From Gamsiella multidivaricata (taxonomy: Eukaryota; Mortierellomycota; Mortierellomycetes; Mortierellales; Mortierellaceae), in contig NW_026251737.1 of the NCBI RefSeq assembly GCF_025024155.1, positions 310,001 to 374,000 on the forward strand: DNA of 64,000 nucleotides. Direction: 5' to 3'. Under the pieces are notes generated by a model that was not told the DNA's origin, did not search any database, and saw only the letters and a program-made list of their open reading frames with translations. The position numbers were made by a program, and so were the translations under genes. Shown in pieces: positions 45,113 to 59,100 of the stretch. How positions within the stretch are numbered: position 1 is the first letter of the stretch; each line of letters begins with the position of its first letter.

Positions 45113-46900
45113 ATGTCGAAGCGAATTCAGGATAACGACGAGGACATGCGCGAGGCAAAGTCCGCCTTCAACGTCGGAAACCGCCACACGGTCGAGGACG
45201 AGGGCATGGGTGAATTCGAAGATCCCTGGGAGGACGAGGTCGAGAGCGACCAGGAGGTGATTATCGAGAACGACGACGACGATGAAGATGGTAAACAACT
45301 AGCTATGTGGTACCCTTTGCTATTCATCTTTTATGAGCTTATCTAGTTCTACTGGGCTAACATCTCCATTCTTCACTCGTTTATTGTTTTTATTGAACCG
45401 GATAGGCATGGATTTGGACCAAGCCAATGAGATGGATCAGGACAAGGAAGAGGATGGCAAGGATATCCGTGTGTACTTGCCCGGTCAGGCCCTGGAGAAG
45501 GATGAGGTTCTGGAGGCCGATCAGTCTGCTTACGAGATGTTGCACAGCATGAACGTCAAGTGGCCCTGCCTCAGTTTCGATATCCTTTGGGATCAATTGG
45601 GCGATGAGCGCTGCACATTCCCTGCCACGGCCTATGTTGTCACTGGAACCCAGGCTGACCTGGCTCAAAACAATGAGGTCCTGGTCATGAAGATGAGTCA
45701 GCTGGCAAAGACCAAAAACGACGATGGAAATCTGAGCGACGACGACAGTGATGATGAGGAAGTGGACGAAGACCCCATTTTGGAGTACAAGAGCATGAAG
45801 CACCAAGGAGGCGTCAACCGTATCAGAGTAAGCAAGCATGGCAATTATTGTTTTGGTTCCCCTACGACTTTTGATTTCCGGAATCTGACTAGGATAGCTC
45901 TCATTGCTGGCAAAATCGTAGGCTATGCCTCAGCGCGATCAGCAGATTGCTGCCACATGGGCTGATACCGGTAAGGTCCACATCTGGGACTTGGCGCCTC
46001 ATATCCGCGCTCTGGACCAGCCTGGATCGGTGATTCCTGAATCTGCCAAGAAGCCCATCTACACGGTTGAGTCGCACGGACGGACCGAAGGTTTTGCAAT
46101 GGACTGGTCCGAGACTGTTCCTGGACGCTTGTTGACTGGAGACTTGAACGGCAAGATTTACATGACGACGCTGAACTGCTCAACAGGCGCAGTCACACCT
46201 GACCGCGTACCATTTGTGGGTCACCAGAGCTCGATCGAGGATTTGCAGTGGTCGCCCTCGGAGAAGGGAGTGTTTGCTTCGTGCTCAGCAGATCAGACGG
46301 TCAGGATCTGGGATATTCGTTCCAAGAAGCGTGCAGGTCTGGTGGCTAAGGTCCATACGTCGGACGTCAATGTCATCAGCTGGAACAAGTAAGTTTCGAG
46401 TGCGATTTTGAATGCCTTATGTACCTGCAGTTGATCCGCATCTGTTTGTTGACATCAGCATTTTCTTGCGTGTATTTAGGAAATTGCCATACATGTTGGC
46501 TTCTGGATCAGATGATGGCGTGTTCAGTGTGTGGGATCTCCGTCAGCTCAATGAGAATGCCACCAAACCCACACCCATTGCAACGTTCAAGTGGCACCAG
46601 GCACCTATCACATCGATCGAATGGCACCCCACAGACGAGTCCGTGCTGGCGGTCGCTGGTGCGGACGATCAGATCACGCTCTGGGATTTCTCTGTAGAGC
46701 ACGACGCAGAGGAGACGTTGAACGGAACAAGTCAAAAGGCGATTGTGAACGAGGCTGGCGTTGAGGTCCCCCCACAACTGATGTTTGTGCACCAGGGTCA
46801 ACAGGATGTCAAAGAGTTGCACTGGCATCGTCAGATCCCTGGATGTGTCATTTCAACAGCAGAATCAGGGTTTAACATCTTCAAGACCATCTCTATCTAA
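45113..46900 (+). CDS. RRB1: glutamate-rich WD40 protein Rrb1/GRWD1 (ribosome assembly)
   Basis: Nucleolar chaperone of ribosomal protein L3 needed for 60S biogenesis. Exons 45113-45290, 45406-45827, 45922-46388 and 46480-46900, 495 aa, close to the family's 450-510. The acidic N-terminus ends in an Asp/Glu run. The CAF1C-type segment YEMLHSMNVKWPCLSFDILW and FPATAYVVTGTQA is diagnostic, followed by a second acidic insert (LSDDDSDDEEVDEDP). WD40 repeats follow: WADTGKVHIWDLAPHI, FAMDWS, HQSSIEDLQWSPSEKGVFAS with DQTVRIWDIRSK, then VHTSDVNVISWN, LASGSDDGVFSVWDLRQL, PITSIEWHP, DDQITLWDFSVE and KELHWHRQIPGCV. Phases agree at all junctions. Closely related to, but distinct from, RbAp48-type histone chaperones. 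Confidence 0.94.
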
Positions 46901-47309
46901 TTTCCTCCACGACTGTTGCTTTTTTTTTTTTTTTTTTTTTGACCGACGATACACCGTACCCTACACCTCTGGCACCACTCTTTGGTCCGCAAGACCGAGA
47001 GTCAAATCTAGTTATTCTCCTTCCATCCAGCATTTTCACATACTCACAACCAACAACATTATTTTACAAAATGAAGATACAAACGCAGACAACAAATGCC
47101 TCTATGCAACTAATGATGATTATGAGCCGTTGGAGTGCGGGTGTGGACGTAGGGTAAGCCCCTGAAGCCCGAATCATTGGCGAGTCGGCGACCCAAAACA
47201 GGGTATTTTAGTCTACACGTGATCGATAACTCTGGGTATAAAGAGCGGGCCATGAAAATGGTTGATCTTCCACTCATTCCATCTCCACACTCCCCTCTCA
47301 TAACCAACC
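46901..47309. other. RRB1 3' flank and thiolase promoter
   Basis: A T20 run at about 46920-46940 begins 20 bases past the RRB1 stop codon. No gene is present. The right end is the thiolase promoter with a TATA box. Confidence 0.6.
47237..47242 (+). promoter_or_regulatory. TATA box of the thiolase gene
   Basis: tataaa lies 73 bases before the start codon at 47310, followed by a C-rich leader with ccatctccacactcc. Assignment rests on motif and spacing. Confidence 0.5.
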
Positions 47310-49230
<1,921 letters not shown>

Positions 49231-49540
49231 GGACGAGGTCGATATCGACAGCATCGAAGTCGCAGCATTTTTGTACATGAATAAAAGTAATCCCCACTCA
49301 TTAGAAAAAAAAAAAAAAAAAAAAAAGTACATTACTGTTGATTTACTTTGTGTCAGGTATTCACAAGAAGGATGCTTTTATTTATAATGACGCTCCTTTC
49401 AGTTCGTTTTCCCGTTCTCATTGCCTGTCCCAGACGATGACCAGGGCCAGATCCATATATCATTCCTGCTGTGCGTCAGAATTGCATTCGTATCTTGATC
49501 CTGATTCCGATCCTGACGCCAGCAACTGCAACCGCTTTGC
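49231..49540. other. convergent 3' ends of the thiolase and PRE8
   Basis: The thiolase 3' UTR carries AATAAA at 49280-49285 and an A22 run at 49305-49326. A TTTATT at 49377-49382 (AATAAA on the minus strand) fits the PRE8 poly(A) signal. Nothing else. Confidence 0.6.
49280..49326 (+). terminator. poly(A) signal followed by a genomic A22 tract
   Basis: AATAAA at 49280-49285, 19 bases of unique sequence, then 22 consecutive A residues at 49305-49326. The layout matches that at 1411-1460, but here the gene has five introns. Confidence 0.6.
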
Positions 49541-50692
49541 TTAGGCAATGTTGGCCAAATAATCCTTGACCTCGCTTGGCGACAATTTCCTGAATTCTGG
49601 CAAGACAACGGAGCCATCATCCTTGGTAGAAACGACTCCTGTGATGACACCGATCTCGATGGTGTTTTCTGTCATCTGGCCCTCGAACCCTTCCTTGAGT
49701 GTCAAGATAGCGGTGTGGATGGCATCCTCGAGCTCAATGTCCTCATTGTATCGCTTCTCCAAGAACGTCTTTGCATTGACCATGTTCTTGCCGATGGCCG
49801 TGGCCTTCCATGGCCAGTATGAGCCTGAAGGATCGACCTGGTACAGCATAGGACCGCTCTCGTCAAATCCTGCGATCAACAATGATACACCGAATGGACG
49901 CACACCACTGAGTCATTATCCCCATCGGAAAAGAAAAAATGGTGGTTAGCAAGTTAGCAAGGACGTTGAACGCAATATATACCTTTGCAGAAGTTAACTA
50001 AGACGACATATCGTCTTTGGAGTCACGGTATACAGTAGATCGAGGAAGGGGGGGGGGGGCTGCTACTACTGCTTACCCAGACTGTGTGAACTCCTGCATG
50101 ACGCTGGCGATTTCCTTGACGAGGATGGCGGTGGGTGGTTCCTCCATGTAGACTCTCTTGTAGGCCTGAGCAGCCTTCCTTGCCTTGTTGACGAGCACAC
50201 GGTAGTCGGGACCCATGCCCGAGTAGACCATTCCAATGTTGGAGCTGATAATCGCGACCTTTTCGAGCGAGGAGTCGTCAATGAGTGTCGAGACCGCCTT
50301 TTTCTCTGTCGCGACCACGATTCCGTTGGTTGCTATCCAGAGAGAGAAAGAGGAAGAAGGGAGGAGCGAGATCGAAAGGTTAGAAGAGGTGGGTCTGATT
50401 ATGGGCATTGGTGTTTGAGATATTAATGAAAGCGGATCCAATTGCTTGAGGAATACAAAGCATTGGCGCGTGTTTCGCTGAACCTGAAGACGTGTCCAGG
50501 TCTATGAGAAGGGCGAATAGCAGTAAAAGGTAACGTGTTTTTATCTTTTTCTTTTTCTCTTTTTGTTCCTTTCGTACCTTTGATGCCGATGGAGGTGACA
50601 CCGGAGTTGACGGCACTGAGGGCATACTCGATCTGAACCAACTTTCCAGAGGGCGAGAAGGTGGTGAGGGAGAATGAGTATCGGTCGGCCAT
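49541..50692 (-). CDS. PRE8: 20S proteasome subunit alpha-2
   Basis: Component of the outer alpha-ring of the proteasome core, not itself proteolytic. Exons 50692-50578, 50332-50077 and 49907-49541 with 245- and 169-base introns; 245 aa, between yeast and human lengths. [20 protein letters not shown], the N-terminal gating motif with the YSF triad and the proteasome-alpha signature, is followed by [66 protein letters not shown] and the ending [14 protein letters not shown], which together match the alpha-2 subunit specifically (PSMA2/Pre8). All junction phases agree. The second intron contains a G run at about 50048-50059 close to its 5' splice site. Confidence 0.96.
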
Positions 50693-51461
50693 GTTATGTA
50701 TGCGTATGTGTTATTGATATGTCCAAAAGTGTCGAGTGGTGTCAGGAAGTCGGCAGCAATAACGAGGATGTCCTTCGAAGTTCGATGGAGAAGGAGTTGG
50801 GTCGAGTCGAGTCGAGTCGAGTCAAGTTGAGCTGAGTGATGGTGAAGGAGGTGATTGGAAGGACAAAGAGGTGTGAATGTGGGATTCAAAAGTAAGTCAT
50901 GGATGGACCTTCGTCTGCAGACGTTAGCCCACATACGCGTTCCCTCCCTCTTTCTCGCAGACGCGGCACAGACACTGTGTGAATGTGTGTGTAAGAGAGG
51001 GAGAATTGGATCTGTCATGGAACATATTCCTATCGCGTCTACTGCGGCAGCTCACATTCACCCTGGATATAAAAGGATGTTTGTTCCTGGATTCGAAAGA
51101 CAGGGTGGGCAAAGCCCATCTTCTCGTTTGGGTGCTGTTACGGTGCTAATTCATACTAATATACAGGCACAACAACATCTCTTTAGCCGTTGAAAGAAAA
51201 TACCTACAGAGGTAAAGGGTTTCCCTTCAAGGGACAGGCCCCACATCCTGTGGATTTTCCTTGGCTGGTATCAGGGGAGGTGTATTAGACTACTACAGCC
51301 CACTCGTTTTTTTTCTTTGAACCCCAGCCCTGCTCCGCTCTCTGATTCTTTTATTTGACGCTCTGCTTCTTCTTCCTTCTCATTCACTTCCTCCATCCCC
51401 TTCTCGCATGATCATTCACTTTTGCATCATTTGTCGGTAGCACTCATCCACACTTTAGAGT
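50693..51461. other. divergent promoter between PRE8 (-) and gene 51462 (+)
   Basis: No gene. Features: a gagtc/gagtt repeat at about 50795-50825 (gagtcgagtc units), tataaaag at 51068-51075 reading rightward, and a C/T-rich leader from about 51330 to 51440. Confidence 0.5.
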
Positions 51462-52295
51462 ATGAGATCGAAACTCAGGTCCTCAACTATCTCCTCGCTC
51501 TCCCTCCTCCTCCCCTTCCTCCTGCTCTCCTTAATACTCTTCACCACCCATGCAAGTCTCCTTGACCAATGCGCCTTTTCCATAGCGGCCCTCTTCGTCG
51601 ACCCACACGTAAATGAATGCATCCCGATCGCTCCTCTCGCCCAGCTTGCCAACGGCACGGATGTGACCCCAAAACTCGTCAATGACACCTCAACGACCTT
51701 TTGCGCCATGCCCTTCTGCAGCGCCCCAACCGTTTCCTTGATGGAGAACACCATGAACCAGAACTGCGCCGAGACCACGGACGACATTGATTCCAACCAC
51801 TGGTTTTACGGGTTCGCCTCACTCTACGTCCCCTTCAAACAGGGCATGTGTCAACGAGTCCAGACCCCGCCGACGAATGGAACCTTCTGCGTCACGCTAC
51901 TCACGGAATCCTTGAATGCTTATGTGGCAAAGCATCCGAATAAGAAGGGATGGGACATCTTGGCGAACTCGACAGAGATGCAGCAGTACGTGGATGGGAT
52001 ACCAACATCGATGCTGTGTACGGCCTGTAACAAGGCCATGATCAATCCATTAATGAATTTTGTGGAGGTAAGACAGTTGGCACTCGATCCGGTCGTGGTT
52101 TCATGGGCGAGCTCCTTGGGAAACGGGATCCAGGAACGATGTGGAGAGGACTTTTTGTCACACATGCCTCCGCTTGCACAGCAGTCGCTGACCCCGAATG
52201 ATGCATATGCATTGAGGAGCTCTTCTTCTTGGAGGAGGTCGTCATTACCGGCGGTATGGATCGCCGTCTTGTACCTTAGCACTGTGATACCCTAA
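51462..52295 (+). CDS. secreted Cys-rich, probably GPI-anchored protein
   Basis: Single-exon frame of 277 aa. A strong signal peptide (SLSLLLPFLLLSLILFTTHA) is followed by an extracellular domain with about ten cysteines, N-glycosylation sites (NGT, NDT, NST) and CTACNKAMINPLMNF, an arrangement that resembles fungal surface proteins annotated only as uncharacterised domains. The C-terminus (RRSSLPAVWIAVLYLSTVIP) is a short hydrophobic tail after small residues, as in a GPI-attachment signal. Function unknown. A potential GTAAGA donor after FVE at about 52067 lies inside the frame, but read-through gives coherent coding sequence, so I kept one exon. AATAAA at about 52298-52303. Confidence 0.75.
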   Translation: MRSKLRSSTISSLSLLLPFLLLSLILFTTHASLLDQCAFSIAALFVDPHVNECIPIAPLAQLANGTDVTPKLVNDTSTTFCAMPFCSAPTVSLMENTMNQNCAETTDDIDSNHWFYGFASLYVPFKQGMCQRVQTPPTNGTFCVTLLTESLNAYVAKHPNKKGWDILANSTEMQQYVDGIPTSMLCTACNKAMINPLMNFVEVRQLALDPVVVSWASSLGNGIQERCGEDFLSHMPPLAQQSLTPNDAYALRSSSSWRRSSLPAVWIAVLYLSTVIP

Positions 52296-52824
52296 AAAAT
52301 AAAAAATAATAAAAACAAATAAAAAAACATTGAAAGATTAATAAATTATCAGCTCTTCATTGGACTCATGAGAAATGAAACGATTCTCACTTTTGGTGCG
52401 ATGTATCCTGAAGATCGCAGGGATACTTGGTGAAGCCCATATCTATAAAGACGATAGCCCAATGGACAGCGTATGCGCATAATGATACCTGAGCCATGGG
52501 CGCAAGAAGAAAGAAATGGGTGATCCTAAAAAGAATACATAGCTTGCCCGTTGTCGTGCATTGCCGCGACCATCTCACCCCTGTTTTGTAAAACAAACTC
52601 GTAGCCTTTCATGGATAAGAATACTATACAATGCTTCGCTGGGGTCTTTATTATGAATACTTAATGGTAACTATGCCTGCAACAAAGATGAGAATGAATG
52701 GTATGAATGGTATGGATGATTGATGATCGAAAGACTATAAACATTAAGCAATTACGAGGAGGGAAAACTGGAAGGAAAGCCCTCTCTGTACAAAGGGATC
52801 GCGACGGATAAAAAAAACCCCTCT
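52296..52824. other. convergent 3' flanks of gene 51462 and the RhoGEF
   Basis: AT-rich 3' sequence with AATAAA-type motifs near 52298-52345 (+). TTTATT near 52649-52654 is an AATAAA on the minus strand for the RhoGEF. No gene is supported. Confidence 0.6.
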
Positions 52825-55455
52825 TCATGACATGGTCTTTGCAATACGCTCTTTGGCTGGAATGAAAGAACTCGAGAAATCCAAGTTGACGTTCTTCATC
52901 TCCGCTTTAACTGCTGGACCTCCGTTCTTCGCCTCCTGCTTTAGACGCGCCTGTCTCCTGGCCTCGACGGCCGCCGCCAGTGCCGCCTTGGCCTTGGCCT
53001 GCTTTGGCGTCAACTGATCCACAGGAATGGCGGCCAACATCGAGCCCAGCGACTGTGGATTACTGCCATTGGTCTTTGCCGTTGTCGACGATGTCGCCGT
53101 TGCTCCTGTCGAGACCGAGGATGAGGACGAATTGTTCGACAAGGCTTTGCTCAATGCCAAAGGACTCGACTTGTAATTATCCTCGTTCGGGTTGACCTTG
53201 ACATCCGTGCCAAACGAGCATCCATAAAAGTCTGCTTGTGGGTTCGGTTTCCGGGGCTTACTGTTCGAATTCTGGGTCTCGTTGCTAGATTTGGAGTTGA
53301 TCGACCGCGAATCCGGCAAGGTCTTGTTGAAGCTGCTGCCGCTGGTTTTGGGGCCGGCTCCAAGATTGTGCCCTGAGGAATCTGAAGAGATCGAGCTAGC
53401 GTACTCGCGCAGGGGCAGCAAATCGCCTATTGCCTGGGAGGGGTCGTACAGGCTCTTGTTGACAATATCGACAGCCTGACGCATGGTCTCCATCCAATAG
53501 TCGCGCTCCTCTCGGCTCCTGCAGCGCATCATTTGTTTGCGTCCTGCGTTGGCGATTTGGATACAGTTGGGGAGCTGTGGGAGTGTCACATTGTCCTCAG
53601 GGTTGTTGATCTGCGTCTTAGCCAAGTCGAACATTCCCTGTAAAAAGATTAAAAGGATCAGACAAAATGAACGTTTGTCAGCACAGAGATCTTAGAAATA
53701 CAACATTGTATTAAATCATTATAAGACGCAGACATCGCCATGCTTACCTTGAATGTGTAGGTATTCTTCTTAGGATCAAACCGCGAGTACAGCAGGACAT
53801 CGTTCATGAGATAATATGTTCGAGGTTCCAGTGCCAGGGACGAGTCAACCTTATGTAAATCTGCTCGCAGAATCAGGCGACGTTTTGGGATCATGATGGG
53901 CTCGGGTAACCCTATCGTATTGGATTGGATTTCCCAGAGCGCCAGCTGGTCCTGCGCGACGAGCCGCTCGCCCCTGAGCTCACTCGCAACAATGTTGACT
54001 ATGTCCAAAGCTCTCATCAGATTCAAGTAGTCTGGATGGCTGGGCTGGGTTGCTTGACAAATAGCAATGATCATATCTCTGTAGGTGGGGAGACGCCCCA
54101 ATGGGAAAGCAAGCATGAGATGCAGACTGGCTGTGCCTGGAGGATTGTCGATTGCACATTGCTGTGAGGGAAAATCGGAATACAAATGTCAGTCCAAAGG
54201 TCTTTATCTCTACCATCGTAGTCCGTCAAATTGCCACCACAAAAATCTACCTCTATGAATTTTTTGTATTGCGTTGTACGCGAGATACGGTCAAGAACCG
54301 TCAAAGCTCCATGGAAGTTGGAAAAATATTTGCTGTAGATCCTGAACTTTGGGATCTATTAGTTTCAAACGGATTGGCAAAAGTAAGGAATGGTTCTTTG
54401 CAAGGACCTTCAGAGCATGCAATGTTCTCCATCCACTCACAATATTGATGAACAGGTCACTTATGATCTGCGTGGGTCCCCAGATCTTGGATCGCTCTTC
54501 CAGCATCGACCGGATGTCCTCGTGGAGTTCGATCAGCTGCTCCAGATTGCCGAAGAGTGCTTCGATTTCTTGCTTTGTCGCCACAGCCTTGGGACTCGAG
54601 GACGAACCCAAGAGTCCGGTCTTCTTGGAGTTCTCTGCGTTCTGCAAGTTCAACAGGAAGGGCTTTTGGTAGCATGACTTGATCTCCTGCAGCGATCGTA
54701 GGTAGTCCTCCTCAGAATCGTACAAATGGCGCACCAGGGACTCGCGCTGGAGGTGTGTTCTCTCGGCTTCAATCAGCTGCGACTCGTTGAAGCGCTCTAT
54801 TTGGGGAGCACAGCAATCGCGATTCGAATCAGTGGAATGAAAAGAAGAAAGAAGGGTCCCCAAAAATAAAAGGCAGTTTAGCCTCTGTTATCTCGTATCT
54901 CCATGTCTGTGCTCAATCTGTGTGCAACCGAATGATTACAAAAAACGCACCTGCGCCCTGAAAATCGTCGTGCGCAAGATCATCATCTCCAAAATAGTCC
55001 AGCAAGTCCTCGACAATCGCTAATGATTCCGACATATCAAATGCGCCCAGTGCGAATCCTGTGTTGGTCGTCATCTTGACGGTCATGTTAGGATCCGTCT
55101 GGCGGCCAGCCTGTGCAAGTTTGTCGCGCAGGATCTGTTTCTGCATGCGTCGACGGTCCTCCATCTCTTCGTATTCTTCCTCTGTCATTCCATAAGGTAC
55201 TCGGCTATTTTCTGGCTGCTGTTGTTGCTGTTCCAGTTGCTGTTGCTGATGGGAGGCATAGGCATGAGCACTCAAGGACTGGTAATGTTGGCTGTCTTGA
55301 CGTGATGGGTATTGTGGTGTGCCGTTGGGATGCGAGGGATCCAGTTGACGGGGAAGGCCACCCATTGGCCCGATCTCGGTCGACGAGTGCTGAAGTGTGC
55401 TGCTGGAATCACTTGAGGCGATAGTTGAGTTTGAATAATAGGCCTGAGGAGTCAT
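52825..55455 (-). CDS. Rho guanine-nucleotide exchange factor (DH-PH)
   Basis: Activates a Rho-family GTPase, typically in cell-wall or polarity signalling. Exons 55455-54951, 54796-54441, 54355-54251, 54161-53748 and 53637-52825, 730 aa from the first ATG; phases agree at every junction. Residues 1-165 are Gln/Ser/Pro-rich. The DH domain (about 175-370) starts SLVRHLYDSEEDYLRSLQEI and continues GNLEQLIELHEDI, the small exon IPKFRIYSKYFSNFHGALTV, and LGRLPTYRDMIIAI, which replaces the usual KPVQRLxRY core (the Lys-Pro is lost). A PH domain follows (about 400-500: YYLMNDVLLYSRFDP, NTYTFKGMFDLAK, CRSREERDYWMETM). No CNH domain, unlike yeast Rom1/Rom2. The frame stays open upstream to about 55656 with a Pro-rich stretch (LTPPVRPPRRGSH), so an earlier exon probably supplies the real start. 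Confidence 0.88.
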
Positions 55456-56170
55456 ATCTGTTGCTGTTGCTGTTGCTGTTGTTGATGCCGGTTGCTGTAC
55501 AGATGTGGATGTGTGCGAGCCGCGTCGAGGGGGTCTGACAGGTGGAGTTAGGGAGTGTTGTAGCTTCCCGTTCGCTGGAGGAGAGAGAAGCTGTGGTGGA
55601 ATGCTGGAGTACGTCGTGGTGAAAAGATTGCGGAGAAGCCTGTGGTTAGGGCCTCTCTATGGTCGGTTGGGCTAGCTTCTTGTTTAGGTGTAGCCTTTGA
55701 TGCTTATTGCTGTCGAAGGATATTTGCTGTATGACGATGCCGTGGGATATAATTACAAAAAAAAAAAGAAAGCGACAAGAGTAGGAGAGAACGAGAGAAA
55801 GAGTGGAGAATGGGATGGCACCAAGAGCGTTCTTCTTTCACAGGAGAAGGATGAATCCGGCAGCGAATGAAGGAAGCACGGAGGGGAAAGGAGCCGAGTC
55901 CGAGTGGTGGTGGTGATGAAGAGGAAGCTAGCCGATAGAGGAGGACGGGCGAGGAATGAGGATGGAGGGAGGGAAGAGGAAGAGACGAGGATAGGAGCGG
56001 GGGAATGTGACAGAATAAGATAAAGATTAGACGGAAGGCTAAAGAGAGACAAAAAGAAGAGAAGAATGAAGAAAAAGAAAAAGAGGAACGGGACCACGAC
56101 GGAGGAAACGCCACAGGCAGTTTGGCCATTGGTCAACTGGCTCTGGCTACTTCGAACTCGAACTTTGGAT
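55456..56170. other. probable N-terminal part and leader of the RhoGEF gene
   Basis: From 55456 to about 55656 the RhoGEF frame is open, Pro/Arg/Thr-rich and coding-like, ending at an in-frame TAG that could be part of a splice acceptor (catag). Beyond is a strongly purine-rich stretch (55750-56110), which is a CT-rich leader on the gene's strand. Candidate ATGs upstream lie at 56127-56129 and near 56180, neither with a strong donor, so I leave the first exon unassigned. Confidence 0.5.
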
Positions 56171-59100
56171 GGATCTCCATGGGCTTGAAGAGTACGTTAC
56201 ACACCGCTTTCACTATTGTGCCCTATTAAATAACAGATAGGGAGGCTCGGATTGACTCGATCGAATGAGCACAACACCTGCTTAATGTACACACACGAGC
56301 AGTTCGTGGGCGGTTTCGCGCAAATGAACGAGAGAAAAAGTTGGGCCGGTAGGTATGAAGGATAGGCCATGAGCGAAATGCGCGGCCAAACAATCCCAAC
56401 AGTCCTCTTGATAACATCTGCACTGTCCATCAAGGTACTATACTGCATTAGCTACAAAGGACGCAGAGAGGCTGAGAGTGACGACAATGGTGATCGCATA
56501 CAGCATACAGCAGTGGATGATAGCTCGGGAAGGACAGGGGAACTAGCCGGTTAACGGAGAAGGAGAAAGGTACAGGGAAGTGCGCACAGAACGGCGACGA
56601 CAACAACAAAAACACCAAATTCTATAATACACATGCATAAATAGTCTTCAAAAAAATACAACGTCAGCAAACAGGCAGATAGACAAGCGGCCAAAGGGAA
56701 CTTTTTTTTTAATACAACAGTTCATTGTTTGCCGTCAGGGCTACATCCCTTCACGCGGGGGACGAAAAACAAAATTCTTTCTTTTGATTTGGCGTCAAAA
56801 GGCGGGGTAAAATTCGGGAGCCGACCGACAACTCGTAGACAGAACCGACTGAGTAAGCTGCCATTCAATCCCTGATGAGCACAAAGCTGTCTTTGTTAAA
56901 GGCTTGCAAACAGTGTTACATCTGCAGCGTCCACCATGGGACAAACCCGACCTTGTAAATGTCTTTTCCCCGGATTCCGTTTTATGAAGCAACCTCCTCC
57001 TTATCCTTATTTTTTTTTAAAAAGAGCTGTCTAGTCCTCTTCACAGAAAGGCTGGCCACTAGCAAGTTAGTACGGAGATTGGCGAGTGAATAGCGGCCAA
57101 AGACCAGGGGTACCTTTACACAGATATAAAAAAAAAGGTTGCGAGCAAGAAAAAGAAGGGCAAGAAAAGAATGCACCAAGTCCTGAGCGCAACAACATGC
57201 TGAGACTATGCATACTCAGAAAATTGAATGGCTAAGGTTGGAGTAGCCCTCCTCTTTTGTTGTTTTGAGTTCAAATGTCCGAACTGACCATGGAATTTGC
57301 CATCAGAGTAGGAAAAGGCCAAAAAATATCCCTCTTTACGATCACGAAGGGTATCCAACCCAAGCAACCATAGAGAACATGAGCAGGTGTTGTGTGTAAA
57401 ATGAATATTCGTAAACGAAGGGGTCCTTTGTTGCTAATAATATTTCTTTCCAGCCAAAGTTTTAAAAAATATGAGGACGAATAAAGGAGCAAAGACGCAT
57501 GAAACGAAAAATTACTTGGCGGCGGTCTAGACGGGACCAATTACGCTTTGCAGATGATTTTACGCACGGCATTCATACAAGCAAAGACCTGTCCTGGTCG
57601 CTGTTTCTCGACGCTCAGATGGCTTACGCGTTGGGCAGGCATTTTTTTCTCTAGGGTGCTTTTCTCTACCTGCTACTATCTTTGACCTCATCTCCGCTCT
57701 ACAAATAGGAAACGAAAAAACGCGACCATCGGTTTTCAACGAATAAAAATAACTCCGGCGAGAGAAACACGAGTAAGGAAACGTGCAAGTGAAGTGAACA
57801 AACGAGCTCATCTCTCAACTATCGTACTCAGCTGTCACGCCGTTCGTCGGTTTCGTAGCGAATTAAAGGACGTCACTCCCTTTACCGGAACCCGGCCAAC
57901 CACAATTAAAAGATCTGGCAGGGGCTGTAGGCCGTAAAGGTAAAAAAGACGCGGACAAAATAAATCGAAAGCACACCGCCGAGTTCGAAGAGGACGTCTG
58001 GAGGGTGCTGTTTTGAAAAAGAATCAAGTCTCTCCGCGTAAATGTTCTAGTCTGCAGGGTTTATGCTAGACTATCCATACACGACCCAAGTACTCTTCTT
58101 TTTTTTTTTTTTGTAAGACACTTCGCGTTTTACTGATGCGTAGGTGTACTATGCTCAAAGTATGTATACGGCAATGCAAGCAAGCACGCGCCCGCTTTAC
58201 GAGCTTCAGGATATTCATTCCCCTCTTCCCCCTACTTTATGTCCACGCGCCATGTCATGCTATCAACCTTCTGTTGTATCTGCCAAAACGACATTAGCCT
58301 CGTTCAGAAAACTTGACGAGGGTAGATTCGACCTGACCCCCATTCCAACAATACACCTTCGGTTCTTTTCGCAAGGATCCATGTAGCCGCATCAATGCAA
58401 TTGACAAATGACTGCAGCAGGAACGTTTTGTGGAAGGAAAGGTGGGTACAGTGTCGATCACTGACGCCAAGAGGAGAGGATGGGGCTCTTTTCTTTTTCT
58501 TTTTCATTTTTGTCCGGTTTTAACCTCTCTACCTTTGTATCACTTCAAACCAACCCTACACTGTGTTTGCATGCTCGGGACTAGCTATGGGACGACAGAT
58601 GTAACAGCCCGATTTTTGCGCCCAGCTGTGTGGCATGTCTTAACGCCCAAACACAAACACAAGTAGAACTGCAGCCGTGGAGAACAGTGAAAAAAAAAAC
58701 TGGGTCCTATCCACAATATCTGTTTCCCATCAGCTCAAAGCAAGAATTCGACGCCTTTCATCTAACCGGAAAGATCCAGGTGCCACTTTTTGTGTAGATT
58801 AGGCCTATCTGTGTATCGGAAGCAATCGTTGTCCACCGAATTTTTGGGTCCGACGATGATATCATCTTCAGACGGACGTGCAGTATCCTTAACGATGGGG
58901 GAGGGGTTTCTCCCGATCGAAAAGGACTCCGCAAATGCTATCCACAATAGGTTTATTCTCCCTCCAGGCAGCCTCATCCATCCGCCCGAGCTCGGCCCTA
59001 GACCACAGTGTGGTGCAAAGGAGGAGCGGCCTGGATGTAAAAATAACACGGTCTCATTGTTTTATGCGTCTCCTTTCGCTAAACTAAGCTCATCTCTGCG

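Noticed and set aside
52067..52075. GTAAGA donor-like site inside gene 51462
   Set aside because: Read-through keeps a coherent frame to a GPI-type tail, and no well-placed acceptor restores a better protein.
55704..56129. Ser/Phe/Leu-rich frame on the minus strand starting MAKLPVAFPPS
   Set aside because: It is a reading of the purine-rich (CT-rich on the gene strand) leader of the RhoGEF. Composition is typical of untranslated leader.
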